The translations under genes and the position numbers were made by a program. Shown in pieces: positions 10,660-18,108 of a DNA stretch of 64,000 nucleotides. The DNA is from CAYLLN01 sp964384375 (GTDB lineage: Bacteria > Planctomycetota > Planctomycetia > Pirellulales > Pirellulaceae), in assembly GCA_964384375.1 (NCBI GenBank), contig CAYLLN010000024.1, positions 1 to 64,000 on the forward strand, in the 5' to 3' direction. Numbering within the stretch: position 1 is the first letter of the stretch; every line of letters begins with the position of its first letter. A model generated the notes under the pieces. The model had not been told where the DNA came from. It worked only from the letters and a program-made list of their open reading frames with translations, and did not search any database.

Positions 10660-10968
10660 CTAGGTTGGCGGCAAGTCGGTCCATTTTTTCACAAGCTGGT
10701 GCTCTGCGCACTGGCGGCAATACACGTGGCGATCCGGGCCAGGAATGCCGCTGATCGTGAACGCCGAATCGCCGCAATGCTCGCACTTACCGGATCGGAG
10801 TATTTGCACTCCCAGTTCCACAAGCCGCCAATCGGAAATCGGATGCTGCCCGAAGCACTCGATACACAAGTACCGCTCCGGTGATTTTCCGCTCGCGTGG
10901 TAAGCGTCGATGAAATGCTTTACGGCGTGATGTTGACGGCAGCAATCGCAAATCTCGTTGACTTGCAT
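10660..10968 (-). CDS. Small zinc-binding protein with four C-x-x-C pairs
   Basis: 102 aa. Four Cys pairs (CDCC, CIEC, CEHC, CRQC) could make two zinc sites. The first half (CDCCRQHHAVKHF...YLCIECF) resembles the N-terminal zinc finger seen in McsA-like proteins, but the UVR part is missing. GGGGAT precedes the ATG. Possibly an adaptor or nucleic-acid-binding protein; function unknown. First gene of a pair with the membrane-anchored protein downstream. Confidence 0.7.
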   Translation of the reverse strand: MQVNEICDCCRQHHAVKHFIDAYHASGKSPERYLCIECFGQHPISDWRLVELGVQILRSGKCEHCGDSAFTISGIPGPDRHVYCRQCAEHQLVKKWTDLPPT

Positions 10969-11011
10969 TGCAAATCCCCACGGGGAGTCGCGTATTGCCC
11001 ACCACGCATTG

Positions 11012-11036
11012 TTAGGTGGGCGTAGCCCACCTTACA
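11012..11036. repeat. GTGGGC hairpin repeat, inverted copy
   Basis: AGGTGGGCGTAGCCCACCTT folds as a perfect GGTGGGC/GCCCACC stem. It is related to the two copies at 8985-9050 and lies between the divergent Cys-rich and DinB genes. Confidence 0.65.
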
Positions 11037-11063
11037 ATCTCACCGCAGCCTGAATAGGAATCA

Positions 11064-11537
11064 ATGGACCAATCCCTCCTCCTGCTGGCCAATGAAGTTC
11101 GCGGCAAGACGCTCTGGCTCGTCGATGGCCTGACCGACGAGCAGGCCCGCTTTGCCGCCCCGGGCCTGGCCAACTCGATCCTCTGGCATGCCGGCCATGC
11201 ACTTGTCGTCGTCGAATGTCTCTGCGTTTCGCCGGCAACCGGCCAGCCGCCGGACTTGCCGGAAGGGTGGTTCGAGAAGTTCAGTTGGGACAGCGACCCG
11301 CGAACCGTGCAAGAGTGGCCGGCGATTGGCGAGGTCGCGGCCGCGCTCCGCCGGCAGCTGCCGCGGCTCACCAAGGCGATTGCCGCACTCACGCCCGAAG
11401 AGCTCGACACGACCATCGGCCCGCCGCACGACGCGCAGCTCCGCTACCTCCTGGTCCACGGCTTGCACGACGAAGCCAACCACCAAGGGGAGATGTGGCT
11501 CTTGCGGAAGATGTTTGCCAATCGTACCGGAGCATAG
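11064..11537 (+). CDS. DinB-superfamily protein
   Basis: 157 aa four-helix-bundle protein. Predicted metal-binding histidines sit in NSILWHAGHAL and HGLHDEANHQGEMWLL, spaced as in the DinB/YfiT superfamily. Length is normal for the family. TAGGAAT lies before the ATG. These proteins are often thiol-dependent transferases or hydrolases using bacillithiol, mycothiol or glutathione; which one applies here is not visible. Confidence 0.85.
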   Translation: MDQSLLLLANEVRGKTLWLVDGLTDEQARFAAPGLANSILWHAGHALVVVECLCVSPATGQPPDLPEGWFEKFSWDSDPRTVQEWPAIGEVAAALRRQLPRLTKAIAALTPEELDTTIGPPHDAQLRYLLVHGLHDEANHQGEMWLLRKMFANRTGA

Positions 11538-11742
11538 TCGCGGCCCCTTGCGGCACGCTGGCGCATCCGCAAACCTTGCCCAACCGTTGTACATTGACGC
11601 GCCTTCCTTCACGCATTGCCCGCGCCCCGGCGCGAGATGAATTCCAAGGGGGCTCGCTGCATCCTTCGCCGGCAATCGCCGATGCCATCCGAAGGCCGAC
11701 GGATCGGCCCCTTTCGTACCATTTGCACGGATGTGGTGGCTC

Positions 11743-13041
11743 ATGGCTCGCTCTCTGGCCGGCCGGCTGGCGGCAACTCTGCTTGCCGCGGGAAGTTTGA
11801 CAGCAATTTCCTTGGCCGCCGCGACGACCGCCCGGGGTCAGTCGTTCGGCGTCGAGCTGCAAAATACGCTGATGCCCGCTTCCGGCGGTATGGCGGGGGT
11901 GAGCATCGCCCAGCCGCAAGACCTGACCAGCGCGATCAACGCCAACCCGGCTTCGCTCACGCAGTTTCGGGGCACGCAGTTCCTCTTCGGCGGCGCGTGG
12001 GCCGAGCCGACGTTCAATCTGACGCAGACCAGCACCATCCCTGTGAATGATCCCGATCCGCTGATCGAGCCGTTTTCGGCCAAATCGACCGCCCCCGGCA
12101 CGCCGCTGGGGAACATCGGCATCACGCAGGATCTCGAAGAACTGGGGATGCCCGTCACCGTCGGCATCGGCTTCGTGACGACGGCGGGCGGCTTCGTCGA
12201 TTTCCGCCACGTCCCCGAAAGCAACGGCACGAACACGGGCCAGACGATCTTTAACATTCCGGTCGTCCTCGGCGCGGACCTGACCGATCGGCTTTCCGTC
12301 GGTGCGGGCGTGTCGCTCGGCATTGCGTTCTTCGACGGGCCGTTCGTCGGTGCGAGCGGCATGACCCCCGACTACGCCCTCCGCGGCACGCTCGGCGCGA
12401 ACTATGAACTGACCGAAACCACGTATGCCGGTTTGTACTATCAGACCGAGCAGAAGTATCAGTTCGACAATGCCGTGCTGATCGATCCGGGCCCGACGCA
12501 GCAGGCCTTCGACGTCCGGATGGACCTGCCGCAGAACATCGGGTTTGGCGTGGCGAACTCGGCCCTGATGGACGGCTGCCTGCTCCTCGGCGTTGATGTG
12601 ACGTACAAGATGTGGAATGAGGCGGCGATGTACAGCGCGATCTACGACAACCAGTGGGTCGTGCAGGTGGGCGGGCAATACACGATGGGCCGCGTCAAAC
12701 TGCGTGCCGGCTATGCCTGGGCCCAGAACCCGATCGACGACACCCCGGACATCAACGTCGGCGGCGTTCCGCTCGGCGAACTCGCTGCCGTCCGCTATAC
12801 GCAGGGGCTGCTCGCGATCACTTCGCAGCACCGCATCTCGGCGGGCATTGGCATGACCGACGTGCTCCCCGGCATCGACATGGACCTGATGGCGGGCGGC
12901 ATGTTCCGCGATGAGGAGCAACTCGGCGACTTCACGGCCACGTCGATCGAAAGCTACTGGGTCGGCCTGGGCCTCACCTGGCGTTTCGGCCGCGGATCGT
13001 GCTGCCGCTTGCCTGCGCCGGACTCGTGGTGCGCGGAGTAA
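11743..13041 (+). CDS. FadL/OmpP1-family outer-membrane transport protein
   Basis: 432 aa from the ATG at 11743 (an in-frame ATG at 11731 is also possible). Signal peptide followed by NTLMPASGGMAGVSIAQPQDLTSAINANPASL, the N-terminal hatch segment of FadL/TodX transporters, then a beta-barrel. The last barrel strand (YWVGLGLTWRF) ends in Phe, where such proteins normally stop, but 17 more residues (GRGSCCRLPAPDSWCAE) follow. Most of that tail is coded by a 35-bp repeat that recurs 120 bases downstream. Predicted to admit hydrophobic compounds across the outer membrane. Confidence 0.82.
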   Translation: MARSLAGRLAATLLAAGSLTAISLAAATTARGQSFGVELQNTLMPASGGMAGVSIAQPQDLTSAINANPASLTQFRGTQFLFGGAWAEPTFNLTQTSTIPVNDPDPLIEPFSAKSTAPGTPLGNIGITQDLEELGMPVTVGIGFVTTAGGFVDFRHVPESNGTNTGQTIFNIPVVLGADLTDRLSVGAGVSLGIAFFDGPFVGASGMTPDYALRGTLGANYELTETTYAGLYYQTEQKYQFDNAVLIDPGPTQQAFDVRMDLPQNIGFGVANSALMDGCLLLGVDVTYKMWNEAAMYSAIYDNQWVVQVGGQYTMGRVKLRAGYAWAQNPIDDTPDINVGGVPLGELAAVRYTQGLLAITSQHRISAGIGMTDVLPGIDMDLMAGGMFRDEEQLGDFTATSIESYWVGLGLTWRFGRGSCCRLPAPDSWCAE

Positions 13042-13161
13042 GGCCGGCTGTGCCAATCAGCGCCCGGCACGCAATCGTGCAGCAGCCGCATTGCCGTGGT
13101 TCGCTGCGCGACCCACAGCCACCCATCGCTTGCCTGCGCCGGACTCGTGGTGTGCGGAGTA
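13006..13161. repeat. 35-bp direct repeat, one copy inside the FadL-type gene
   Basis: Copies at 13006-13040 and 13127-13161 begin CGCTTGCCTGCGCCGGACTC and differ at a single base (GCGCGG versus TGTGCGG near the end). The first supplies codons and the stop of the barrel gene; the second lies in the intergenic gap. Confidence 0.85.
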
Positions 13162-13186
13162 GCTAAAGTCGTGAGACTTCGGCTAC
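13159..13186. repeat. GTAGC...GCTAC hairpin at a convergent gene end
   Basis: GTAGCTAAAGTC (13159-13170), a 4-base loop GTGA, then GACTTCGGCTAC. One mismatch and one G-T pair in a 12-bp stem. The stop codon of the leftward SpoIIAA-like gene lies inside the right arm. It could act as a bidirectional transcription end, but has no clear T-tract. Confidence 0.5.
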
Positions 13187-13545
13187 AGCCCTTCGCTCAG
13201 CCACTTCTTCGCGTCGTCGATCTTCGCCGCGTCGAAGTACTCGAGCTTGGCCATCGTGAACGGCTTGCAGACCTTGGCCATCCAGGCTTCCCACGTCTTC
13301 TCGCCGACGAGGGCGATCCGGTCGATCTTCGTGCAGTGGGTCGTCGAGAACTTGATGTCGTCCCAAAGGGCCTTCATGTCCCAGCCCTGAAAGTCGTGGA
13401 ACTGGGCCAGCAGCCGCACTTTGCCGTGCTTGGCGACGGCGGCATCGACGGTCGGAACGAAGCGGGCGTAGTCGGCGTCGTGCAGCTTGCCCGACATCTT
13501 GAACGCAAGCACCTGGTCGTTGTCGGTGGGGAGCACTTCGATCAT
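13183..13545 (-). CDS. SpoIIAA/STAS-like protein
   Basis: 120 aa, matching the SpoIIAA-like (STAS/SEC14-like) family: MIEVLPTDNDQVLAFKMSGKLHDADYARF is the usual opening strand-helix, followed by VRLLAQFHDFQGWDM, IDRIALVGEKTWEAWM and EYFDAAKIDDAKKWL at the end. GGAGGC precedes the ATG. These stand-alone proteins may bind lipids or act as stress-related scaffolds; no partner kinase is seen nearby. It follows the His-rich membrane protein gene on the same strand after 31 bases. Confidence 0.88.
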   Translation of the reverse strand: MIEVLPTDNDQVLAFKMSGKLHDADYARFVPTVDAAVAKHGKVRLLAQFHDFQGWDMKALWDDIKFSTTHCTKIDRIALVGEKTWEAWMAKVCKPFTMAKLEYFDAAKIDDAKKWLSEGL

Positions 13546-13576
13546 GGGAGCCTCCGAGAAATGCGGGCGTAAGGGG

Positions 13577-13792
13577 TTACGGACTGGCCGGCGCGGGAGC
13601 GGCAGGGACTTCCGGTCCCGTGCCCCCCGGCCAAATCGATTCGTCCATCGTCATGACGTACACGACCATCGAGAGAAGCATGAGGGCCACAACCCAGACG
13701 CGCCAATCGCGATGCGGCTTCCAGCCTTTCGCGTGGTGGTTGTGCTGATGATCGTGGCCGTGCTGGTGGTCTTTGTGGTCGTGTTTAGTCAT
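13577..13792 (-). CDS. Small His-rich single-pass membrane protein
   Basis: 71 aa from the ATG at 13792. The N-terminal 24 residues hold a run rich in His, Asp and Lys (HDHKDHQHGHDHQHNHH), typical of a metal-binding or metal-buffering tail; then WRVWVVALMLLSMVVYVMTM forms one membrane helix, and a short Pro/Ala tail ends the protein. No Shine-Dalgarno is evident before this ATG. Likely co-transcribed with the SpoIIAA-like gene. Function unknown. Confidence 0.7.
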   Translation of the reverse strand: MTKHDHKDHQHGHDHQHNHHAKGWKPHRDWRVWVVALMLLSMVVYVMTMDESIWPGGTGPEVPAAPAPASP

Positions 13793-13857
13793 GGTGATGA
13801 GGGAGCGGATTGTTCTACGCTTCTGCGAAGCGTCGCGAAACGAGGGTTGCCAGTCCG

Positions 13858-15261
13858 CTACTTTACCAACTTCACGCCCGGCGGTTGCCAGGTGCCGTCG
13901 ATGATCGACGGATCGGTTTCCTTCGGCCAATACAGACGCATCATCAGGATGAACTTGTCCTTCGGAGCGGGGAGCCAGTTTGCTTCTTTGTCCTTGCCCG
14001 GCGATTCGTTCTGGATGTAAATGTCGAGCGAGCCGTCGTCGTTGTACTTCAGGGCGTTCCGCGGGCTCACCGTGTACTTGTTGAGCGGATTATCGACGAA
14101 AAAGTATTCGCCGTTGTACATCGTGAGCGACCAGAAACCGGTGGCCGGAGGGGCCTGCCCCTTGGCGAAGTGCAACACATACTTGTTCGCGCCGCTGTAC
14201 GACTTACCATCCGCGTCCACTTCGGACGTGGGATAGACGGCATCCTGCGGACGGTTCGCGCCGAGGCCGATGGCCGTGATGAGCGCTCGCTGCAGATATT
14301 CGGTGCCGTACAGACCCGTCTTGGTCGTGAACACCCAGCCCTTCTCGGCAGTGCCGGCCGTTTTGAAATGCCCCATGATCTTGGCGAAGGCCGCCTGCGG
14401 AACGCCGACCAGTTCCTTCACCACGGCCGGGTCGAGCTTGCTCGCGTCGAAGTCTTTGCCCGGCACAAGGCCGATCTTGGCCATCTTCGCCAGGATCGGG
14501 GAGTCTTCTGCTGCCGGCGGATTGGTTTTCATCAGCGTTGCCAGCAGCTTGAAATAATCGGCGATCGATAGGCGATTCACCTGCTCACGGACGGCAGTTT
14601 TGCCGTCGATGCTCGGATCGACCTTGCCAGCCGGCGGCGTGTAGTCTTTGCCGAAGGAGCTGAGTGGCTTAAGGGAGTACTTATCCATCACTGCGTGGCA
14701 CGCTTTGTAGTCCTCAGGTGTGCCCGTGCAGTAGGTACGGCCGAGAATCCAGACAATATCGGTTGGCGATTTCAGCTCTTTCAGTTCGGGAGGAAGTGTT
14801 CCTTTCCAGCCGGGACCGGTGATCGCGTAGGCCTGGGCTTTGTTGCCGGTCGTCCGCGTGCCGGGAACCTGGAAGACGTCGGTCCAGCCGTCGAGCATGG
14901 GCATCAGGAAATAGCGATCGCCCATATCGGGCAGGCTCAGCACATAGGGTTCCTTGGCCAGGTCGAGCCAGGCAGTCGAGTAAAGCGTGTCGGCATTGGG
15001 AGCCGTCACATCCTTAAACGATGCGTCCGGGTACGCCCGCATCCGCACGAACTGCCCCATCGGGGCGTGCGTCCCTTCCGGCTTGGCGGTGTTTGTCATC
15101 ACCCGCCGCGTGAACTCCATCGTCACGAGCGGATAGCCGTAGATATACGCATCTTCGGCAATGGCCTTCGCCTCGGCCGGCGTGACTTGAGCATGAGCCG
15201 AAGGAGCAACGACGGCGAAAGCGGCGGCGGTCGCGATTGTGAACCAGCGAAACGTTTGCAT
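13858..15261 (-). CDS. DUF1254/DUF1214 secreted protein (full length)
   Basis: 467 aa with signal peptide (TIATAAAFAVVAPSAHA-Q). DUF1254 starts AEDAYIYGYPLVTMEFTRR and includes TAPNADTLYSTAWLDL and LPDMGDRYFLMPMLDGW. DUF1214 near the C-terminus has ATGFWSLTMYNGEYFFVDNP, LNKYTVSPRN and a final MMRLYWPKE. Length is normal for the family, unlike the shorter member at 7944-8963. Lies 43 bases downstream of the large sulfatase on the same strand, so they may be co-transcribed. Enzymatic role not established. Confidence 0.92.
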   Translation of the reverse strand: MQTFRWFTIATAAAFAVVAPSAHAQVTPAEAKAIAEDAYIYGYPLVTMEFTRRVMTNTAKPEGTHAPMGQFVRMRAYPDASFKDVTAPNADTLYSTAWLDLAKEPYVLSLPDMGDRYFLMPMLDGWTDVFQVPGTRTTGNKAQAYAITGPGWKGTLPPELKELKSPTDIVWILGRTYCTGTPEDYKACHAVMDKYSLKPLSSFGKDYTPPAGKVDPSIDGKTAVREQVNRLSIADYFKLLATLMKTNPPAAEDSPILAKMAKIGLVPGKDFDASKLDPAVVKELVGVPQAAFAKIMGHFKTAGTAEKGWVFTTKTGLYGTEYLQRALITAIGLGANRPQDAVYPTSEVDADGKSYSGANKYVLHFAKGQAPPATGFWSLTMYNGEYFFVDNPLNKYTVSPRNALKYNDDGSLDIYIQNESPGKDKEANWLPAPKDKFILMMRLYWPKETDPSIIDGTWQPPGVKLVK

Positions 15262-15304
15262 GTGTAAAGTCCGGGGACCGGGGAATTGGGGAGAAATGAA
15301 CGGG

Positions 15305-17749
15305 TTACTTCTTGGTATTGTTCAGCGGCGCCAGGTCGAAGACCACTTTGCCAATTTTGCCGGTGAAGATGAACGGCGCTTGTGCGCGGTAGCTGGACGA
15401 CACGACGTCGCCATTGTCCTTGCCGATATCCATGCCGGCATACGAGCTGAAGCGGTTCGGCACGGTGTGTACTAGTTTTGCCTCGCCAGCCGGCTTGCCG
15501 TTGATCACCAGCTTGCTGGTTCCCCCCGTAGCCGGCTTGCCCGGTTCGTCGGCGGTGAAGACGTACTGCACGCTCACTTTGCCTGTAGGAACTTTTTCCG
15601 TCGAAGAAAGCGTATCAACCTTGATGCCCAGAAAGCTGTACGTGTAGTGCAGCTTGCCGTCCTGAATGTAGAGCGAGAAACCACCCATGACGTCAGCCTC
15701 GGCAACGATAACCCCTTCGGCCCCTTTTTCGGGAATCTCCAAATCGGCGGTAATCGTATACGAGCGGGCATAGATATGAGGGAGCATGCCGGGCTCCAGG
15801 TTCTCCGTGCCCGGGTAGTACACGAAGTGTGTTTGCTTGTTCGGGGGCGGACCGAAGCCGTAGAACTGAGCGAGGCCTCCTAGAATTGGCGTGACGTGGT
15901 ACTTCTCGGCTTCTTCCCAGAAGAGCTTTTTCAGCTCGGCAAGCTTTTCGGGATGCTTGTCGGCCAGGTTCGTCGCTTCCGAGAAATCGTCGTCGAGGTT
16001 GTAGAGCTCCCACTTGTCCTGATCGGGATTCCAGCCGCTGCCGGGGGCAAAACGGGCCAGAATCTTGGGATCGACTTCCCACGGGACGCGATCGAGGCGC
16101 GAGCATGCGATCCAGCCGTCCTTGTACATCGCCCGGTTGCCGAAGATTTCGAAGTACTGCTGGGTGTGCCGACTTTTGGCGGACGCGTCGGCGAATGAAT
16201 AGGCAAAGCTCGTACCATGGATCGGCATTTGCTCGATGCCATCGACGGACTTGGGAGCGGGAACTCCGGCAACTTCGAGAATGGTTGGAACAACGTCGAT
16301 CACGTGCGTGAACTGCGAGCGAGTCTCCCCTTTGGCCTTGATCTTTGCGGGCCAAGCGACGACGAGCGGATTGCGTGTGCCTCCCAAGTGCGAGGCGACT
16401 TGCTTGCCCCACTGGAACGGCGTGTTGCCCGCCCAGGCCCAGGCGCACGAGAAGTGCGGCTGCATGATTGGTCCGCCCCACTCCTTCATTCCGCCATAAT
16501 TCTCAATCAGCTTCAGTTGCATCTCGGGCTTCAGCGGCACGCCGGTGATCGTCGTCATTTCGTTGAAAGTTCCCGTTTCGGTCCCTTCCATGCTGCTGCC
16601 GTTGTCGCCCCAGATGTAAAGAATGAGCGTGTTGTCGGCGATGCCGAGGTCTTCGATCGCCTGCACGACGCGGCCGACCTGATAATCGGTGTTCTCCTGG
16701 AAGCCGGCGTACACCTCCATCTGCCGGGCGTAGAACTTTTTCTCGTCCTCCTTGAGCGAATCCCATGCGGGAAACGCAGGATCGCGCGGCGTGAGCTTGG
16801 CCGCTGGGGGGATCACGCCCAGTTTCTGTTGACGGGCGAAGGTTTCTTCGCGGAGTTTATCCCAGCCTTGATCGAACTTTCCCTTGTATTTGTCGGCCCA
16901 AGCCTTCGGCACATGGTGCGGCGAGTGGGTCGCACCGGTAGCGTAATAGATAAAGAAGGGCTTGTCGGGCGATTGGGCCTTTTGATCGTGAATCCATTGG
17001 ATTGTCTTGTCAGTCAGATCATCGGGCAGGTAGTACTCCTCACCGTCTTTCCCCTTGGGGACGCCGATAATGGTGTTATTCTCAGTCAGAACGGGATCGT
17101 ACTGGCCCGAGGCCCCACCGAGAAAACCGTAGAAGTAGTCAAACCCCAGACCACAGGGCCAGCGGTCAAAGGGGCCAGCTGCCCCTTGCTGATTGTCGGG
17201 TGTGAGGTGCCATTTGCCGATGGCGGCCGTGTTGTAGCCGTTGTCTTGCAGGATGCGGGCGATGCCGGCAGCGTTTTTGGGCCACGTAGCGTTGTAGCCC
17301 GGCCACCCGCCGGCAAACTCGGCGATCGAGCCGAAGCCGACGGCGTGATGATTGCGGCCCGTTAAGAGAGCCGCCCGCGTGGGCGAGCAGAGCGCTGTGA
17401 CATGAAAACGGTTGTACCGCAGGCCCTGACCGGCCAGGCGGGCGAGCGTCGGCGTTTGGCACGGCCCGCCAAAAGCCGAGGGGTTGCCGAAGCCGGCATC
17501 ATCGACCAGAACCAAGAGGACATTCGGCGCTCCGGCAGGCGCGGCAACGGGCTGAGGAAAATCGGGCTTGCTGCCAGCGAGCGTGCGATCAGCCACGCCC
17601 TTGAACGGAGCGTCGGGAATCGGAAGTTGACTGCGGGTTGCGGCCGCTCCCGGCGCGACCTGTGCCCAGGTGTTGGGGATATCCCCGATCGCCACGAACA
17701 GCGCCGTGACGAGAATGAGAATGCAACTGCGGAAGGAAATCACCTTCAT
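15305..17749 (-). CDS. Large secreted arylsulfatase
   Basis: 814 aa with signal peptide (ILILVTALFVAIGDIPNTWA-Q). Sulfatase domain from LLVLVDDAGFGNPSAFGG; the formylglycine core is CSPTRAALLTGRNHH (Cys121), the canonical C-x-P-x-R form. IYIWGDNGSSMEG and IKAKGETRSQFTHVIDVVPT also fit. The last 150 or so residues (YTITADLEIPEKGAEG to the end) form a beta-rich C-terminal module with Laminin-G/concanavalin-like character, usual for sulfatases of about 800 residues. Its start codon overlaps the stop of the upstream small membrane protein by 4 bases, indicating translational coupling. Substrate unknown. Confidence 0.93.
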   Translation of the reverse strand: MKVISFRSCILILVTALFVAIGDIPNTWAQVAPGAAATRSQLPIPDAPFKGVADRTLAGSKPDFPQPVAAPAGAPNVLLVLVDDAGFGNPSAFGGPCQTPTLARLAGQGLRYNRFHVTALCSPTRAALLTGRNHHAVGFGSIAEFAGGWPGYNATWPKNAAGIARILQDNGYNTAAIGKWHLTPDNQQGAAGPFDRWPCGLGFDYFYGFLGGASGQYDPVLTENNTIIGVPKGKDGEEYYLPDDLTDKTIQWIHDQKAQSPDKPFFIYYATGATHSPHHVPKAWADKYKGKFDQGWDKLREETFARQQKLGVIPPAAKLTPRDPAFPAWDSLKEDEKKFYARQMEVYAGFQENTDYQVGRVVQAIEDLGIADNTLILYIWGDNGSSMEGTETGTFNEMTTITGVPLKPEMQLKLIENYGGMKEWGGPIMQPHFSCAWAWAGNTPFQWGKQVASHLGGTRNPLVVAWPAKIKAKGETRSQFTHVIDVVPTILEVAGVPAPKSVDGIEQMPIHGTSFAYSFADASAKSRHTQQYFEIFGNRAMYKDGWIACSRLDRVPWEVDPKILARFAPGSGWNPDQDKWELYNLDDDFSEATNLADKHPEKLAELKKLFWEEAEKYHVTPILGGLAQFYGFGPPPNKQTHFVYYPGTENLEPGMLPHIYARSYTITADLEIPEKGAEGVIVAEADVMGGFSLYIQDGKLHYTYSFLGIKVDTLSSTEKVPTGKVSVQYVFTADEPGKPATGGTSKLVINGKPAGEAKLVHTVPNRFSSYAGMDIGKDNGDVVSSSYRAQAPFIFTGKIGKVVFDLAPLNNTKK

Positions 17750-18087
17750 GCCATTACTCCCGAAAGCAAAGACCAGGATGTGGAACCGAGGGGCCGCCCA
17801 ATGAGTAGCAGATGGGCGACGATCGAGATGAGCCAGCCCGTGACAAAGATCAAGGGAAACCAGGTGAGCGTGAGGACGCGGGTTTTATTCCCCGCGGTTG
17901 GCGGCGAAGCGGCCGCCGCTTCGACCTGTGCCTCGCGGCTGCACCAGAGCCAGAGCAGACTGACTGCCAGGCCGAGGATCGAGACCGCGGCCTTGTGAAA
18001 GTTGGTGTCGGCCGTGCCCAGCGCAGCGACGAGGAAGCTGCTCGGAATGAGGAACAACTCCGTGATTTTGATCAGGTCGGGGACCAT
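17746..18087 (-). CDS. Small inner-membrane protein, unrecognised
   Basis: 113 aa if read from the ATG at 18087 (AAGGA upstream); a GTG at 18108, directly abutting the preceding stop codon and with AGGA upstream, would give 120 aa. Three hydrophobic helices are visible: IPSSFLVAALG, AAVSILGLAVSLLWLWC and LTWFPLIFVTGWLISIVAHLLLI. No motif I recognise. It is sandwiched between the glycine-rich protein and the sulfatase, overlapping the latter by ATGA, so the three are probably one operon. Confidence 0.65.
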   Translation of the reverse strand: MVPDLIKITELFLIPSSFLVAALGTADTNFHKAAVSILGLAVSLLWLWCSREAQVEAAAASPPTAGNKTRVLTLTWFPLIFVTGWLISIVAHLLLIGRPLGSTSWSLLSGVMA

Positions 18088-18108
18088 GCCGCCATCCTTG
18101 GTTGCCAC

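Noticed and set aside
11389..13056. 555-codon leftward frame across DinB and the FadL-type barrel
   Set aside because: Shadow frame spanning two real plus-strand genes and their gap, with no recognisable motif.
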